From: Bacteroidales bacterium SW299
GTDB taxonomy: Bacteria > Bacteroidota > Bacteroidia > Bacteroidales > Bacteroidaceae
NCBI GenBank assembly: GCA_019550975.1
Contig: SDWH01000005.1
Location: forward strand, 122,837-186,836
Length of the DNA: 64,000 nt
Direction: 5' to 3'
Shown here in pieces: positions 17,371-26,265 of the stretch (position 1 is the first letter of the stretch; each line of letters begins with the position of its first letter). A program made the position numbers and the translations under genes. The notes beneath the pieces were generated by a model. It saw only the letters and a list, made by a program, of their open reading frames with translations. It did not search any database and was not told where the DNA came from.

Positions 17371-18708
17371 TCATTCTGTCGATTCCGCAGCTGGAATTTC
17401 TTTCTCCTCCGTCATCTCCGGCCCGGGAACATCTGCCTGCGGTTTCGCTTCTTTGTCTTTGATTCCGAACAGCCAGCGGAAGAATCTTACAAAAGCATTC
17501 CGTTTCTTGGGCTTCACTTCGGCGGCAGGTTGCTGTACGGCCTTTAAAGAATCGGTTTGCAGGCTGTCATTCTTCTGGTGAACATTCAGGCTGTCTGTGA
17601 AAAGTGAGTCTTTAGCCAATGCCAGCTTTTTCTGCAGAGAATCGAGTTTCAGCGAATCTCCGGCAGCTATGGGAGCAAAGAGTCCAAGTGAGTCGGTGTG
17701 CGTTGAGTCGGCTGCAATGCTGTCGGCCAGGAGCGAATCTTTCGGCAATACCGGTTTCTTTTCCGGTTCTTTCGGTTTCGGAAGCTTGAAAGGAACCGGT
17801 ACGGAATATTTGCAGCGGACGGTCGTGCCGTGGTCTTTTGCCGGAATCCAGTCGCGCATCACGATGATTGCATCCAAAGCAGCCGTATCGAGTTCTGCCT
17901 TCAGGCTGCGCACGATATGAGGTGATGTAATGCTTCCGTCCTTTTCCACTACAAACTGTATCATGACGGTTCCTTCGGTCTGCGTCTTTTCCGCAAGTTC
18001 GGTTGTGTGTGCCTTTCGTCGGACATAGTTGAAGAACTGTTTCATGCCTCCGGGATATTGGGGCATCTGTTCTACGCTTGCATAGATGCGGTCGGCCCCC
18101 TTGCGTATCATATTGATTGTATAAGGTTTTTCGGAATGCTCCAGAAAGACATCTGCATCGAGGTATTTGTTTTCCATTTTTTCCGCGCGTATCATAACCA
18201 CATGGTTGTAGTCGGCCTCGATGACAAATTCACCGTTCGCATCTGTCGAGGCCCGTCTTCCTGTACCTTGGATGGATATTTCCGCGTTTGCTATGGGGCG
18301 TCCGCTGTTTTTGACAATGCCGCTGATCTGAAAAGTTCTTCCGCTTTGTTTGTAGCGTATCAGATCTTCCTGGCTGTTGATGCGGATTATGGTGTCTGTC
18401 GCTGCCTTGTCCAGACGCAGCGATTTTACGGATTTCTGTTTGTCGTCGGGGAAATAGAAGTTTCCTGTCCGGATATTTTTTTCGTTGATTTCATGTTCGA
18501 ATTCAAACAGCCCTTCCTCGTTGCTGGTATATTCTGTTCCATAGCCTGAAATTTTCAGAATCATTCCGCTTTGGGGAGCCCCGTCGGTATTGAGCACGGT
18601 GATGCGGAACGTTTGTTTCTTTTCTTCCGCAACGTGCGCCCGTCCGTAGTTGTTCCCTGCGAAGACGGATGCAGCCAATATAAAGGCTGTGGCAATATAG
18701 TGTTTCAT
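17371..18708 (-). CDS. TonB C-terminal domain protein with carboxypeptidase-regulatory domains and a DSL-rich tail
   Basis: The 445-residue product has an N-terminal signal or anchor (FILAASVFAGNNYGRAHA-like), two Ig-like regulatory segments (ITVLNTDGAPQSGMILKI and ISGIVKNSGRPIANAEI), and a TonB_C domain (about 205-305: PQYPGGMKQFFNYV, then GTVMIQFVVEKDGSI). Proline-rich sequence before the TonB domain, usual for a true energy transducer, is absent. After the TonB domain comes an unusual tail with at least nine DSL or DS motifs, then a basic amphipathic stretch (NAFVRFFRWLFGIKDKE) and an acidic end. It is first in an operon with the peptidase gene and lipA. Function is uncertain. Confidence 0.75.
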   Translation of the reverse strand: MKHYIATAFILAASVFAGNNYGRAHVAEEKKQTFRITVLNTDGAPQSGMILKISGYGTEYTSNEEGLFEFEHEINEKNIRTGNFYFPDDKQKSVKSLRLDKAATDTIIRINSQEDLIRYKQSGRTFQISGIVKNSGRPIANAEISIQGTGRRASTDANGEFVIEADYNHVVMIRAEKMENKYLDADVFLEHSEKPYTINMIRKGADRIYASVEQMPQYPGGMKQFFNYVRRKAHTTELAEKTQTEGTVMIQFVVEKDGSITSPHIVRSLKAELDTAALDAIIVMRDWIPAKDHGTTVRCKYSVPVPFKLPKPKEPEKKPVLPKDSLLADSIAADSTHTDSLGLFAPIAAGDSLKLDSLQKKLALAKDSLFTDSLNVHQKNDSLQTDSLKAVQQPAAEVKPKKRNAFVRFFRWLFGIKDKEAKPQADVPGPEMTEEKEIPAAESTE

Positions 18709-18731
18709 AAATGCTTGCAGTTAAATTGTTA

Positions 18732-18760
18732 CAAAGCTACAAGTATTCTGTTTGATTCAA
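18732..18760 (-). promoter_or_regulatory. Promoter of the TonB-domain/DPP IV/lipA operon
   Basis: On the minus strand TAGCTTTG (18739-18732) is an exact -7 match, and TTG (18760-18758) lies 18 bp upstream, one base short of the usual spacing. It is 23 bp from the start codon. Confidence 0.65.
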
Positions 18761-18802
18761 TATTGCCGTTGTGTTAATAAAGCTGAACAGGCGGGTTTTG
18801 TG

Positions 18803-20071
18803 TCACGCCTTCCGCATTTTTGCCGACATTCTGCGGAGTCTGAGCAGGTGCAGCCGTTCGATGGCATGTTTACGGCTTAATGTAACCTGATAGCGGTATA
18901 CCAGGCATGTGGTGATGAAGTATGCTCCGGCCTGGATCCATAATGCCCGGTATTCGGGAAGCACTTCGTTGAGTTCCGCTCCCATGGTATTGATCCGTAC
19001 AAATCCGTTGATGCCGAATGTGGAAGGGAACAGGTAAGAAAACGCTTTCCAGAATTCGGGGATGGCTGCTCCCGGCCATGAAATTCCGGATATGAACAGC
19101 AGCGGAACGGAAGTGAATACGTAAATCATCAGACACGACTCGCGGTGGTGGATGAATACCGAGCAGGTCATGGCGAAGAAGATGCATGCCAGCAGGTATG
19201 GGAAGATGAAGGCCAGCAATGTGGACGGCTGGGCGATTTGCACCAGACTGAATATCTTCGGAACCAGACACAATATGTAGGCTGATACGATGAGGTATAT
19301 CAGCAGGTAGGCAAAAGATTTGCCTGCTACCACGCGCAGTGTGCCTTGGTAATGTTTGCTCGTTGGAATGAGGTCGCGGAAACGGTTGTTTTCTCTGGCA
19401 GTTCCCGCAGACATTCCGATGCCGAGCAGCAACGTCTGCTGGATAATAAGAATGAGTACGGCGGGAATGAGAAAGCTGGCGAAACCGTCTTGCGGATTGA
19501 ACAGCGAGATGTCTTCGTATTCGATCGGTGCTGTCGTTATTTCATCCTGACGGTCGGTTGTGTTTCCAGCCCTTTCAATCTGTATCTGTTTGTTGACAGA
19601 CAAAGACGCATTGGTGCAGGCAAGGAGCAGCGATTTGTAGTAGAGCATTCCGCTCATGTCGCAGAACAGGCTGACAGTTGCCTGCTTGCCCGTCGAAAGG
19701 TCTTTGTTGAAATCGGCGGGAATATAGATTATGCCATATACCTTTGTTTCTTTCAGCAATGTCTTTGCCTCTTCCATATCGGTGCAGTGCGACTGGATTC
19801 TTACGTCTGCACTCGCGTCAACAAGGCGGAGGAATTCCCGGCTTTGTGCCGTATTGCTTAAATCGACCACTGCCGCCGGCACATCCCTTACAACTTCGTT
19901 GGTGTAAATGAATGCGTATATTAAAGGGTAAGCCAGTGGAACCAGAAGAAAGAATATCAGCACGCCCTGATCTTTGAACACCTGTTTCAGTTCATGCGAG
20001 CAGATATGGAATAAGCCAGCCAAACCTTGTCTGATGATATGTGGAAGTGTATGATTGTTCATGAAATACAA
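18803..20071 (-). CDS. ABC-2 type transporter permease (second copy)
   Basis: The 422-residue membrane protein has the ABC2_membrane_3 (YhhJ/YbhR-like) layout: one N-terminal helix (GVLIFFLLVPLAYPLIYAFI), a periplasmic domain with AAVVDLSNTAQSREFLR, then five to six C-terminal helices (for example FASFLIPAVLILIIQQTLLLGIG). It is the last gene of a TolC-HlyD-permease-permease operon, 3 bp after the other permease. No ATPase gene is in the operon. Such systems often export drugs or lipidic compounds; the substrate here is unknown. Confidence 0.88.
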   Translation of the reverse strand: MYFMNNHTLPHIIRQGLAGLFHICSHELKQVFKDQGVLIFFLLVPLAYPLIYAFIYTNEVVRDVPAAVVDLSNTAQSREFLRLVDASADVRIQSHCTDMEEAKTLLKETKVYGIIYIPADFNKDLSTGKQATVSLFCDMSGMLYYKSLLLACTNASLSVNKQIQIERAGNTTDRQDEITTAPIEYEDISLFNPQDGFASFLIPAVLILIIQQTLLLGIGMSAGTARENNRFRDLIPTSKHYQGTLRVVAGKSFAYLLIYLIVSAYILCLVPKIFSLVQIAQPSTLLAFIFPYLLACIFFAMTCSVFIHHRESCLMIYVFTSVPLLFISGISWPGAAIPEFWKAFSYLFPSTFGINGFVRINTMGAELNEVLPEYRALWIQAGAYFITTCLVYRYQVTLSRKHAIERLHLLRLRRMSAKMRKA

Positions 20072-20074
20072 TGT

Positions 20075-21250
20075 TTAAGGTAGATAGACATAGTGCAGCA
20101 TGATTGTGCGGAGCTGTTTCAGCACGAAGAACGGCAACAATGTGAATAGCAGCAGAGCTGCTATCGGCTCCCAGGCATAAACGACCGAGTATCCGTTGAG
20201 TGCCTGATTGACATAAATCAGGAAGTAATGCCGCAGCGGAAACAGTACGCATATGCCTTGCAGTACGGGGTGCATGGCCATGACCGGATAGGTAAAGCCT
20301 GATATCGAAAACGAGATGACTCCCCACAATGACGCAGCGCTCAAGGCTAGGCGGAAATTGCCGAACAAGCCGAACAGGAATATTCCGAATGCCTGCGAGG
20401 AAACCACGAGAAGCAGTCCGGCCAGCAGCATGGGGAAGATGCCGTTGTTGCATGGATAGTGGAGGTATCCGTAGAGATAGATATTATAGAAAACAGCAAT
20501 CAGAAAGAAGATGACGGTTTGCGGAAGCAGTTTGCAGCTTATAGCCGTCGCGATAGAGTTTCCGGCCATCTGCATCCATTCTTTTGCCGTATTCTCTTTC
20601 AGTTCTGTCCCCAGTGTGTAAATTGTTGTCAGGAATATGAGCAGCATTAATATTCCTGGGAACAGCGTATTGCACAGATATACCGAATAGTTGAGCCACG
20701 GGTTGTTCAGCGCGTGGGTTTCGATTACGATTGGCTGGAGAAAAGCCATGGCTTGTGCTTCGGTGGCTCCCTTTGCCAGCAAAGTAGCTTGTCCGACAGC
20801 AGCAGAGGCCAGTTCGGACATCGTTCGTTCGTCTTTGTAAAGCAGCGACCCAGCTATCAGGTAAGAGTAGTTGATATAAAAAGACACTTTGGGCTGTCTG
20901 CCTGCCAGTGCTTTCTCCGTAGTACCCTTGGGTATGTAGTAGAATGAATAGATTTCTCCCCGCTGCATGGCTTTTCTTGCCTCTGTAACACTGCTGTAAT
21001 GAGCGGTGATTTCAATGTGCTGGAACGCATTGAGATTGCGGATGATGTTTCGTGTGGTAGCCGTATTGTCCAGATCTACCACTCCTGCGGGCATGTCGGT
21101 CGGCAACCCTTTGCTCATGAGGGTAGAGAAGAACACGAAGCAGAATATCGGAGCGATGATGATGCAGAACAGATACATCGGCTTCGTTGCGATACGGTAT
21201 GTTTCCCTGCGGGCTATGTTCCACAAACTTTTCCACATATCAGATGACAT
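20075..21250 (-). CDS. ABC-2 type transporter permease (first copy)
   Basis: The 391-residue protein matches the same ABC2_membrane_3 family as its neighbour: N-terminal helix (YLFCIIIAPIFCFVFFSTLM), periplasmic domain with AGVVDLDNTATTRNIIRNL, then a helical bundle (NTLFPGILMLLIFLTTIYTL onward). The shared VVDLxNTA motif shows the two permeases are paralogues and probably heterodimerise. It starts 9 bp after the adaptor gene. Confidence 0.88.
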   Translation of the reverse strand: MSSDMWKSLWNIARRETYRIATKPMYLFCIIIAPIFCFVFFSTLMSKGLPTDMPAGVVDLDNTATTRNIIRNLNAFQHIEITAHYSSVTEARKAMQRGEIYSFYYIPKGTTEKALAGRQPKVSFYINYSYLIAGSLLYKDERTMSELASAAVGQATLLAKGATEAQAMAFLQPIVIETHALNNPWLNYSVYLCNTLFPGILMLLIFLTTIYTLGTELKENTAKEWMQMAGNSIATAISCKLLPQTVIFFLIAVFYNIYLYGYLHYPCNNGIFPMLLAGLLLVVSSQAFGIFLFGLFGNFRLALSAASLWGVISFSISGFTYPVMAMHPVLQGICVLFPLRHYFLIYVNQALNGYSVVYAWEPIAALLLFTLLPFFVLKQLRTIMLHYVYLP

Positions 21251-21259
21251 TGTTGAATC

Positions 21260-22243
21260 TTATTTTTCGATGATTGCAGACATTCCCGGGCGCAGATTCT
21301 CTACGGTTTCCACGGGCTTTGCCTTCACTTCAAACGTTTTCAGGTCGAATTGTCCGGTTGTCTTGGTTGCTTTCCAGGCGGCATAAGTTCCTAAATCTTT
21401 CATATAGGTTATTCTGAATGTTGCATCCTTTTCCAAAGCAGGGATATATGCCTTTATCTCATTGCCTACATTGAAGTCTTTCAGGAAATCTTCGCGCACA
21501 TTGAACGTAACCCAAATATCATCGAGCTGGGCTATGTTCATTATCGGTGCGCCGGTGCCGACCAGTTCTCCTACTTTCGGGAATATTTCAGAAACTTCTC
21601 CATCTGCCGAGGCCGTAAGGTATGTTTCCGAGATGTAGGATGAAACTTCTGCCACAGCCCCTTTCGCCCGTTCGACTTGTGCGGCAGCCATAGCCTTGTC
21701 TTCCCGCTGCGCTCCGTTTTTAGCCATTGTATACTGTGCGTTTGCGGCACGCTCGGTCGCTTTCATGGCATCGTACTGTGCTTTGGCTTCGTCGCGTTTC
21801 TGTGCGGTCATCACTCCTTCTTCATACAGCCGGTTTATGCGGTTGTATGATTTTTCGGCTATTTCCAGTCCCGCTTTTGCTTTCTGCCACATTTCAAAAG
21901 CTGCCTGCAATTGTTCGCTTCGTGTTCCTCTGATCGCTTTTTCGTTCATGGCCTGTGCCATCTGCTCAGCGGCTTGCGCCTGCGACAGCTTGGCCATGAC
22001 ATCGGGCGCTTCGAGGATTGCCAGTGTATCTCCAGCTTTGACTTTGTCGCCTTCATGGACAAAAAATTTCAGGACACGTCCCGGAACTTTGCTGGATACC
22101 CTGTATTCTGTCGCTTCGGCTTCTCCCTGAATGATTTCTGTTCCTTTTCCGAGAGTGAAGAATCCGATGATGCTGACGATTGCTACGGCTCCTGCAAGTG
22201 TGATGAATGCCAGCATGATATTGTTGCGTTGTGTCTTTTCCAT
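21260..22243 (-). CDS. HlyD-family adaptor (EmrA/YbhG-like)
   Basis: The 327-residue membrane-fusion protein has an N-terminal anchor (LAFITLAGAVAIVSIIGFFTL), the lipoyl half-motif VSSKVPGRVLKFFVHEGDKVKAG without its first 20 residues being variable, a long alanine-rich coiled-coil hairpin (about 80-190) and a beta-barrel region (DDIWVTFNVREDFLKDFNVG). It would bridge the two ABC-2 permeases and the TolC-like channel encoded immediately upstream. Confidence 0.9.
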   Translation of the reverse strand: MEKTQRNNIMLAFITLAGAVAIVSIIGFFTLGKGTEIIQGEAEATEYRVSSKVPGRVLKFFVHEGDKVKAGDTLAILEAPDVMAKLSQAQAAEQMAQAMNEKAIRGTRSEQLQAAFEMWQKAKAGLEIAEKSYNRINRLYEEGVMTAQKRDEAKAQYDAMKATERAANAQYTMAKNGAQREDKAMAAAQVERAKGAVAEVSSYISETYLTASADGEVSEIFPKVGELVGTGAPIMNIAQLDDIWVTFNVREDFLKDFNVGNEIKAYIPALEKDATFRITYMKDLGTYAAWKATKTTGQFDLKTFEVKAKPVETVENLRPGMSAIIEK

Positions 22244-22250
22244 ATCGATG

Positions 22251-23717
22251 TTATTTTAATGTTCCCATTGATTTGTTTAAATAAAGTTCGCTAAGTTTTA
22301 CGTCAATTTGGGCGTCTATCTTGCCAGACTGTGCAGACAGCCACGCCGTTTGAGCTTCAAGCACGTTGCTTGTCGGTATGACTCCTTCCTTGAATCCCAG
22401 ATTGGCATACCGGAGGTTCTCTTCAGCCTTTTCCATGTTCTTTTCAGCCATGGTCAGCCTTTTGGCCGCTTCGTTTACTTTATAGGAACTTTGCGTAACC
22501 TGAAGCTCCACTTTTTCCTTCACATCGTCCAGCTTGTATCGGGCGATGTTCGCTTCTGCTTGGGCTGCCTTTACCTTATATATGCCTTCTCCCCAGTGGA
22601 ATACCGGAATCTTTACGATGACTCCCGCTGCCCACATTCCGCGGAAACGGTTTTCAAACCCGTTGACGAGGGACGGATTCGTTACCAGATAGTTTGCTGT
22701 GACTGCAACTGAAGGGAGAAAGTCGGAGCGTACGACATTCACCTTTTGGCGATAGATTTCGGATGCGAGCTCCAGGCTTTTCAGCTCTTGTCTGTTGGCT
22801 AAGGCCGTGTTGACATTGGCTTCTGTATAAGCGTTTGGAAGCGTAAGGCTGCTCATGTCTTCATCGGCCAGTGTGATGTCTGTATCCAATGGGAGACCGC
22901 ACAGTTGGCAGAGAACCATTTTTGAAAGGCTCAGGCCGTTTTCAACCTGTGTCAGTGTCATCTCTGCCTCGTTCACCTTTACTTTTACACTTAGAGCATC
23001 AGCTTTTGTGGCCACTCCTTCGTTGACCATCTTGCTGACATCAGAGTCCAGTTTCTGGACCAGATTCAGGAAACTTTCGGCAAGTTTCTTCTTGTTTGCA
23101 AGCGAAACCACCTGCCAATATGCTTGGTCTGTGTTCAAAATGATGTCTTGCAGTCCTGTCGCATGTTGAGCTTCGGCGAGCTGTTCGGCATATTTGGTTA
23201 TTTTGTTGTATGCTATGATTTTTCCTCCCATGAAAATCGGCTGGGTGAGTGTAGCCGCTCCGACAGTCAGATTTCTTGTATCGGTGCGGAGCGCATTTAC
23301 GATTCCTTCGCCTACAGCGTTCAGTCCGTTTGTAACTCCTGCAACAGCACCGGGAAGAAGTCCTTGCAGTCCGGCGGCCAGACCGGGATTTTGGGCGGCA
23401 AGTGCCTGCAGCCCTTGCTGAAGCTGCGATCCGGCAGCTGTCCCCAGATTTCCGATTGTCTGCTTTTGTTCGTCGCTTAGCAGGGAAATTTCTTTTTGAG
23501 TGCGCATATATCCGCCCGCAAATTCAATTTTTGGGAGATAGTTGGTGAACGCTGCCTTTTTCTCATAATGAGCTGCATTCACTTTTTCTCGCGATATGAG
23601 CAGCTCTTTGTTGTTTTTCAGAGCCAGTGTCCGGCAACTGTCCAAAGTGAGCGTATGCTGTGCAAAAACGCTTAAGGAAGTACCAATGGCCAGAATAAGA
23701 CTAAAAAACTTTTTCAT
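22251..23717 (-). CDS. TolC-family outer membrane efflux channel
   Basis: The 488-residue product starts with a signal peptide (FFSLILAIGTSLSVFAQ). LDSCRTLALKNNKELLISRE is the family's first helix, and the two homologous halves are visible. A glycine- and leucine-rich insertion near residues 90-150 (LQALAAQNPGLAAGLQGLLP) is unusual for the family. The downstream ATG was chosen because it gives a proper signal peptide. It is the first gene of the second exporter operon, directly behind a consensus promoter. Confidence 0.9.
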   Translation of the reverse strand: MKKFFSLILAIGTSLSVFAQHTLTLDSCRTLALKNNKELLISREKVNAAHYEKKAAFTNYLPKIEFAGGYMRTQKEISLLSDEQKQTIGNLGTAAGSQLQQGLQALAAQNPGLAAGLQGLLPGAVAGVTNGLNAVGEGIVNALRTDTRNLTVGAATLTQPIFMGGKIIAYNKITKYAEQLAEAQHATGLQDIILNTDQAYWQVVSLANKKKLAESFLNLVQKLDSDVSKMVNEGVATKADALSVKVKVNEAEMTLTQVENGLSLSKMVLCQLCGLPLDTDITLADEDMSSLTLPNAYTEANVNTALANRQELKSLELASEIYRQKVNVVRSDFLPSVAVTANYLVTNPSLVNGFENRFRGMWAAGVIVKIPVFHWGEGIYKVKAAQAEANIARYKLDDVKEKVELQVTQSSYKVNEAAKRLTMAEKNMEKAEENLRYANLGFKEGVIPTSNVLEAQTAWLSAQSGKIDAQIDVKLSELYLNKSMGTLK

Positions 23718-23758
23718 TGTCAGAAGAACTTTGTTATTTGGTTGCTTATGCAACATTG

Positions 23759-23788
23759 CAAATGTATACTTTTATAACAAATAACCAA
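23759..23788 (-). promoter_or_regulatory. Promoter of the second exporter operon
   Basis: On the minus strand TACATTTG (23766-23759) is an exact -7 box and TTG lies 19 bp upstream (within TTTTTGG). The region is strongly AT-rich and lies 41 bp from the tolC-like start codon. Confidence 0.75.
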
Positions 23789-23856
23789 AAAGATTTGTTG
23801 TAAAGATTCTCAATGCAGCTTATAAATTTGTTAAGTTGCACCGAGATGGGCGCATC

Positions 23857-25299
23857 TCAGTTCAGCAGATTCAGTTTCAGTCTGTGATTTATGGAATTGT
23901 CTATGATTTTGCATTTGCCGGCGAATGAACCGTGTCCGTTTCGGCTTGACAGACTGCTGCCTGTGTTGCTTGATCCTTCTCCCGGGACTTCGGTGACAGG
24001 AAAGCTTCCATTGGCTATGTGGTAAAATACCGGAGCCAGCAGCGAATCTCCCGGAGTGCCGAACTCTCCTAGATCTTCTCCCAAGTTCTCTTCAATCTCA
24101 AAGTCAGGAAGAAGTCCGTCTTCGTAATACTCGTAATATCCTTGCGAATTGCTCAAGTAAGTGGTTGTGAGCCAAAGTTCGATATTTGGAGAATTTGTGT
24201 CTGTAAACAATTGCTGGGCCACGTTCTTTCCGAAGGTCGGCGCTCCCACTTGGATAAGCCGTCCGTTGATGTAAGGCCTCAGGCAGTTGATCACAATCTC
24301 AGAGGCAGAAGCCGTATTGCCGGACGTGATGACATACAGGTTGTTGTATTGAGCGGGAGTTCCTGTTGAGAGGAGGCTCGGGTCGAAAAGCAACGTTTCC
24401 GTTTTGTTGATTTTGTCGTTGTATGTCATGTTCAGGAAAGGCTGCCCCATGGCACTTTGTGGGGCAAGGAGCGTGCTTATTACCTGGGATGTTGAAACAT
24501 AGCCTCCCGGATTGTAGCGGAGGTCGAGAATGATGTCGCTGAACTGGCCTGCATATTGTGTGAATATGCTTTCCACCGCATCGGCATTCTCGCCGAACTC
24601 ATTATATAAGATGTATAGTACGTTATGCGAGCTTACTTCGATGGGCTTTGCTTCGAGCACATCCTGTTCTTCCACATAGCGTGGAGCCGGAAGCTGGACA
24701 ACTCCGATGGTGTCGAACTCAGCATAGTTGTAGTCGTCTTCAGCCGTGCCATCATCTGGAATTTCTACATAAGGATTGTATTTGCCCAATGTGAAGGTAT
24801 GCGCTCCCGAAGGACGTTCGATGTAGTCTTCATAATATGAACTTTGGGAGATTTCTTCTCCGTCCACAGCAATGACCCAATCGCCGCGTTTCAGTCCGGC
24901 TTCTTTTGCAGGCGAGTCCGGCTGGACATAAAGGATGCGCATGGTATTTGTTCCTTCAGTTGTGCGGACAAGGGCCGCTTCGAATCCGAAGCACGGGTAA
25001 GTGCTTGTGGCTCGCGAACCGGTGGCTATTGAATCCACATGAGAGAAAAGCACGCCGTTTTTCTTGTCCTTGCTTGAGGCTGCCGATGACAGGAAATCCT
25101 GCGGACTGTCGAAGAAGTCCAGTTCGTCTTCCGAGGGGATGTCTTCATAAAACAGATAGTTCTCCTGCATGACATTGTATATCCAGGTTTTGGTAGTTAT
25201 CAGCGCATAATATTCTCCCGAGCGGTCTTCACCGCATGAAGACAGCAGTCCTGCCAGAACAGTTCCGGCCAACACAAGTCTGTTGAAAATCGCCCTCAT
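23857..25299 (-). CDS. S41-family (C-terminal processing) peptidase, lipoprotein
   Basis: The 480-residue protein has a lipobox (LAGLLSSC, Cys22), a PDZ domain (about 95-175: VQPDSPAKEAGLKRGDWVIA) and an S41 protease core (about 225-420). DIILDLRYNPGGY (near 255-267) is the characteristic strand, TASASE (329-334) holds the catalytic serine, and Lys358 in GAPTFGKN is the expected general base. Bacteroides encode many such surface or periplasmic proteases, whose substrates are mostly unknown. It follows a coiled-coil protein gene by 10 bp. Confidence 0.88.
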   Translation of the reverse strand: MRAIFNRLVLAGTVLAGLLSSCGEDRSGEYYALITTKTWIYNVMQENYLFYEDIPSEDELDFFDSPQDFLSSAASSKDKKNGVLFSHVDSIATGSRATSTYPCFGFEAALVRTTEGTNTMRILYVQPDSPAKEAGLKRGDWVIAVDGEEISQSSYYEDYIERPSGAHTFTLGKYNPYVEIPDDGTAEDDYNYAEFDTIGVVQLPAPRYVEEQDVLEAKPIEVSSHNVLYILYNEFGENADAVESIFTQYAGQFSDIILDLRYNPGGYVSTSQVISTLLAPQSAMGQPFLNMTYNDKINKTETLLFDPSLLSTGTPAQYNNLYVITSGNTASASEIVINCLRPYINGRLIQVGAPTFGKNVAQQLFTDTNSPNIELWLTTTYLSNSQGYYEYYEDGLLPDFEIEENLGEDLGEFGTPGDSLLAPVFYHIANGSFPVTEVPGEGSSNTGSSLSSRNGHGSFAGKCKIIDNSINHRLKLNLLN

Positions 25300-25309
25300 A
25301 ACATTGCTC

Positions 25310-26182
25310 TTATTTCATTGAGAAAGCTCCCTGTCCGATCATGTTTCCGTCGGCAAAGATATAGATGTGGTATTCTCCTGCCGGCAGGAACTCTTCGACA
25401 TCCCAGTATACGGTGACAGTTTGCTCTTCTCCTGTATATTCGATGTATTTTTTGATGGAGTAGCCTATTTCCCGGTCTTCATACTTGAACCGGTTGGCGT
25501 CGCTTTTTGTCAGGATGCTGTTGTCGGGCTTGGCGATGCGCACATAGATGGTTTTGTTTCCCGTTTCTGCCGTAATGTTCTTCACGATGGTGAATGTGAC
25601 GGCTATTTTCTTTACGTTTTTCACTCTGGAAGTGTTTCTTCCGCGTTTGTTCTGCGTCTGCACCGTAACGTTTGTGGCATCCAGCTGCGCAGCGAGAGAA
25701 ACCTTTTGGTGAAGGGTTTCTTTTTCCTGCGACAGGTTGGTTATTTGCACGGTAGCTGCCGAGTATTTGTTTTTTACTTCCTCATTCTCTTGCTTTAGGG
25801 CCGCGTTCAGCCGGTTGAGCGAGTCAATTTGTATGACGTAAGTGCGCAGTACTGCACGCACGGTTTTCAGCTCCTTTTTCAGGCGCATGATTTCTGCTGC
25901 GTCACTGGTCTTTACCTGACGGAGTTCTTCCAGCAGCCGCTGTGTTTTCAGCTTTTCGCTTTCCAGCTTTTCGCGGAGTGAGTCGTTGTTTATCTGGATC
26001 TGCAGTTCGTCGTATTGTGTGGCAAAATTGCTGTATTCGTTTTCCATTTCCTGTTTCTCGATGGCAAACAGTTCAGTCATTTCCTTATTCTTTTGAGTCT
26101 GGTTGAAAGCGAAGAATGAAACCCCCGCTACGATAACTGCCAGGATCACGATAACTGTAATAAGGCTCTTGTTCTTGTTCAT
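25310..26182 (-). CDS. Membrane-anchored coiled-coil protein of unknown function
   Basis: I do not recognise a named family. The 290-residue product has one N-terminal helix (SLITVIVILAVIVAGVSFFAF), a long charged coiled coil (about 25-160, rich in E, K, L and Q), and a C-terminal beta-rich domain of about 110 residues with VTVYWDVEEFLPAGEYHIYI. The topology suggests a periplasmic protein held at the inner membrane. The ATG giving MNKNKSLIT was chosen because the longer frame starts beyond the promoter. It is first in a two-gene operon with the S41 protease, so it may present or scaffold that protease's substrates; this is inference. Confidence 0.65.
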   Translation of the reverse strand: MNKNKSLITVIVILAVIVAGVSFFAFNQTQKNKEMTELFAIEKQEMENEYSNFATQYDELQIQINNDSLREKLESEKLKTQRLLEELRQVKTSDAAEIMRLKKELKTVRAVLRTYVIQIDSLNRLNAALKQENEEVKNKYSAATVQITNLSQEKETLHQKVSLAAQLDATNVTVQTQNKRGRNTSRVKNVKKIAVTFTIVKNITAETGNKTIYVRIAKPDNSILTKSDANRFKYEDREIGYSIKKYIEYTGEEQTVTVYWDVEEFLPAGEYHIYIFADGNMIGQGAFSMK

Positions 26183-26207
26183 TTCTCTATCAGTTTTGCG
26201 TTTGGCG

Positions 26208-26215
26208 CAAAAATA
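26208..26215 (-). promoter_or_regulatory. -7 box for the coiled-coil/S41 protease operon
   Basis: On the minus strand TATTTTTG matches TAnnTTTG exactly, 25 bp before the chosen start. The upstream -33 box is not clear. Confidence 0.6.
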
Positions 26216-26265
26216 CAACAATTTAGATAGACCTTCTCTTTTATTTGATTAAAAAAAACATAACG

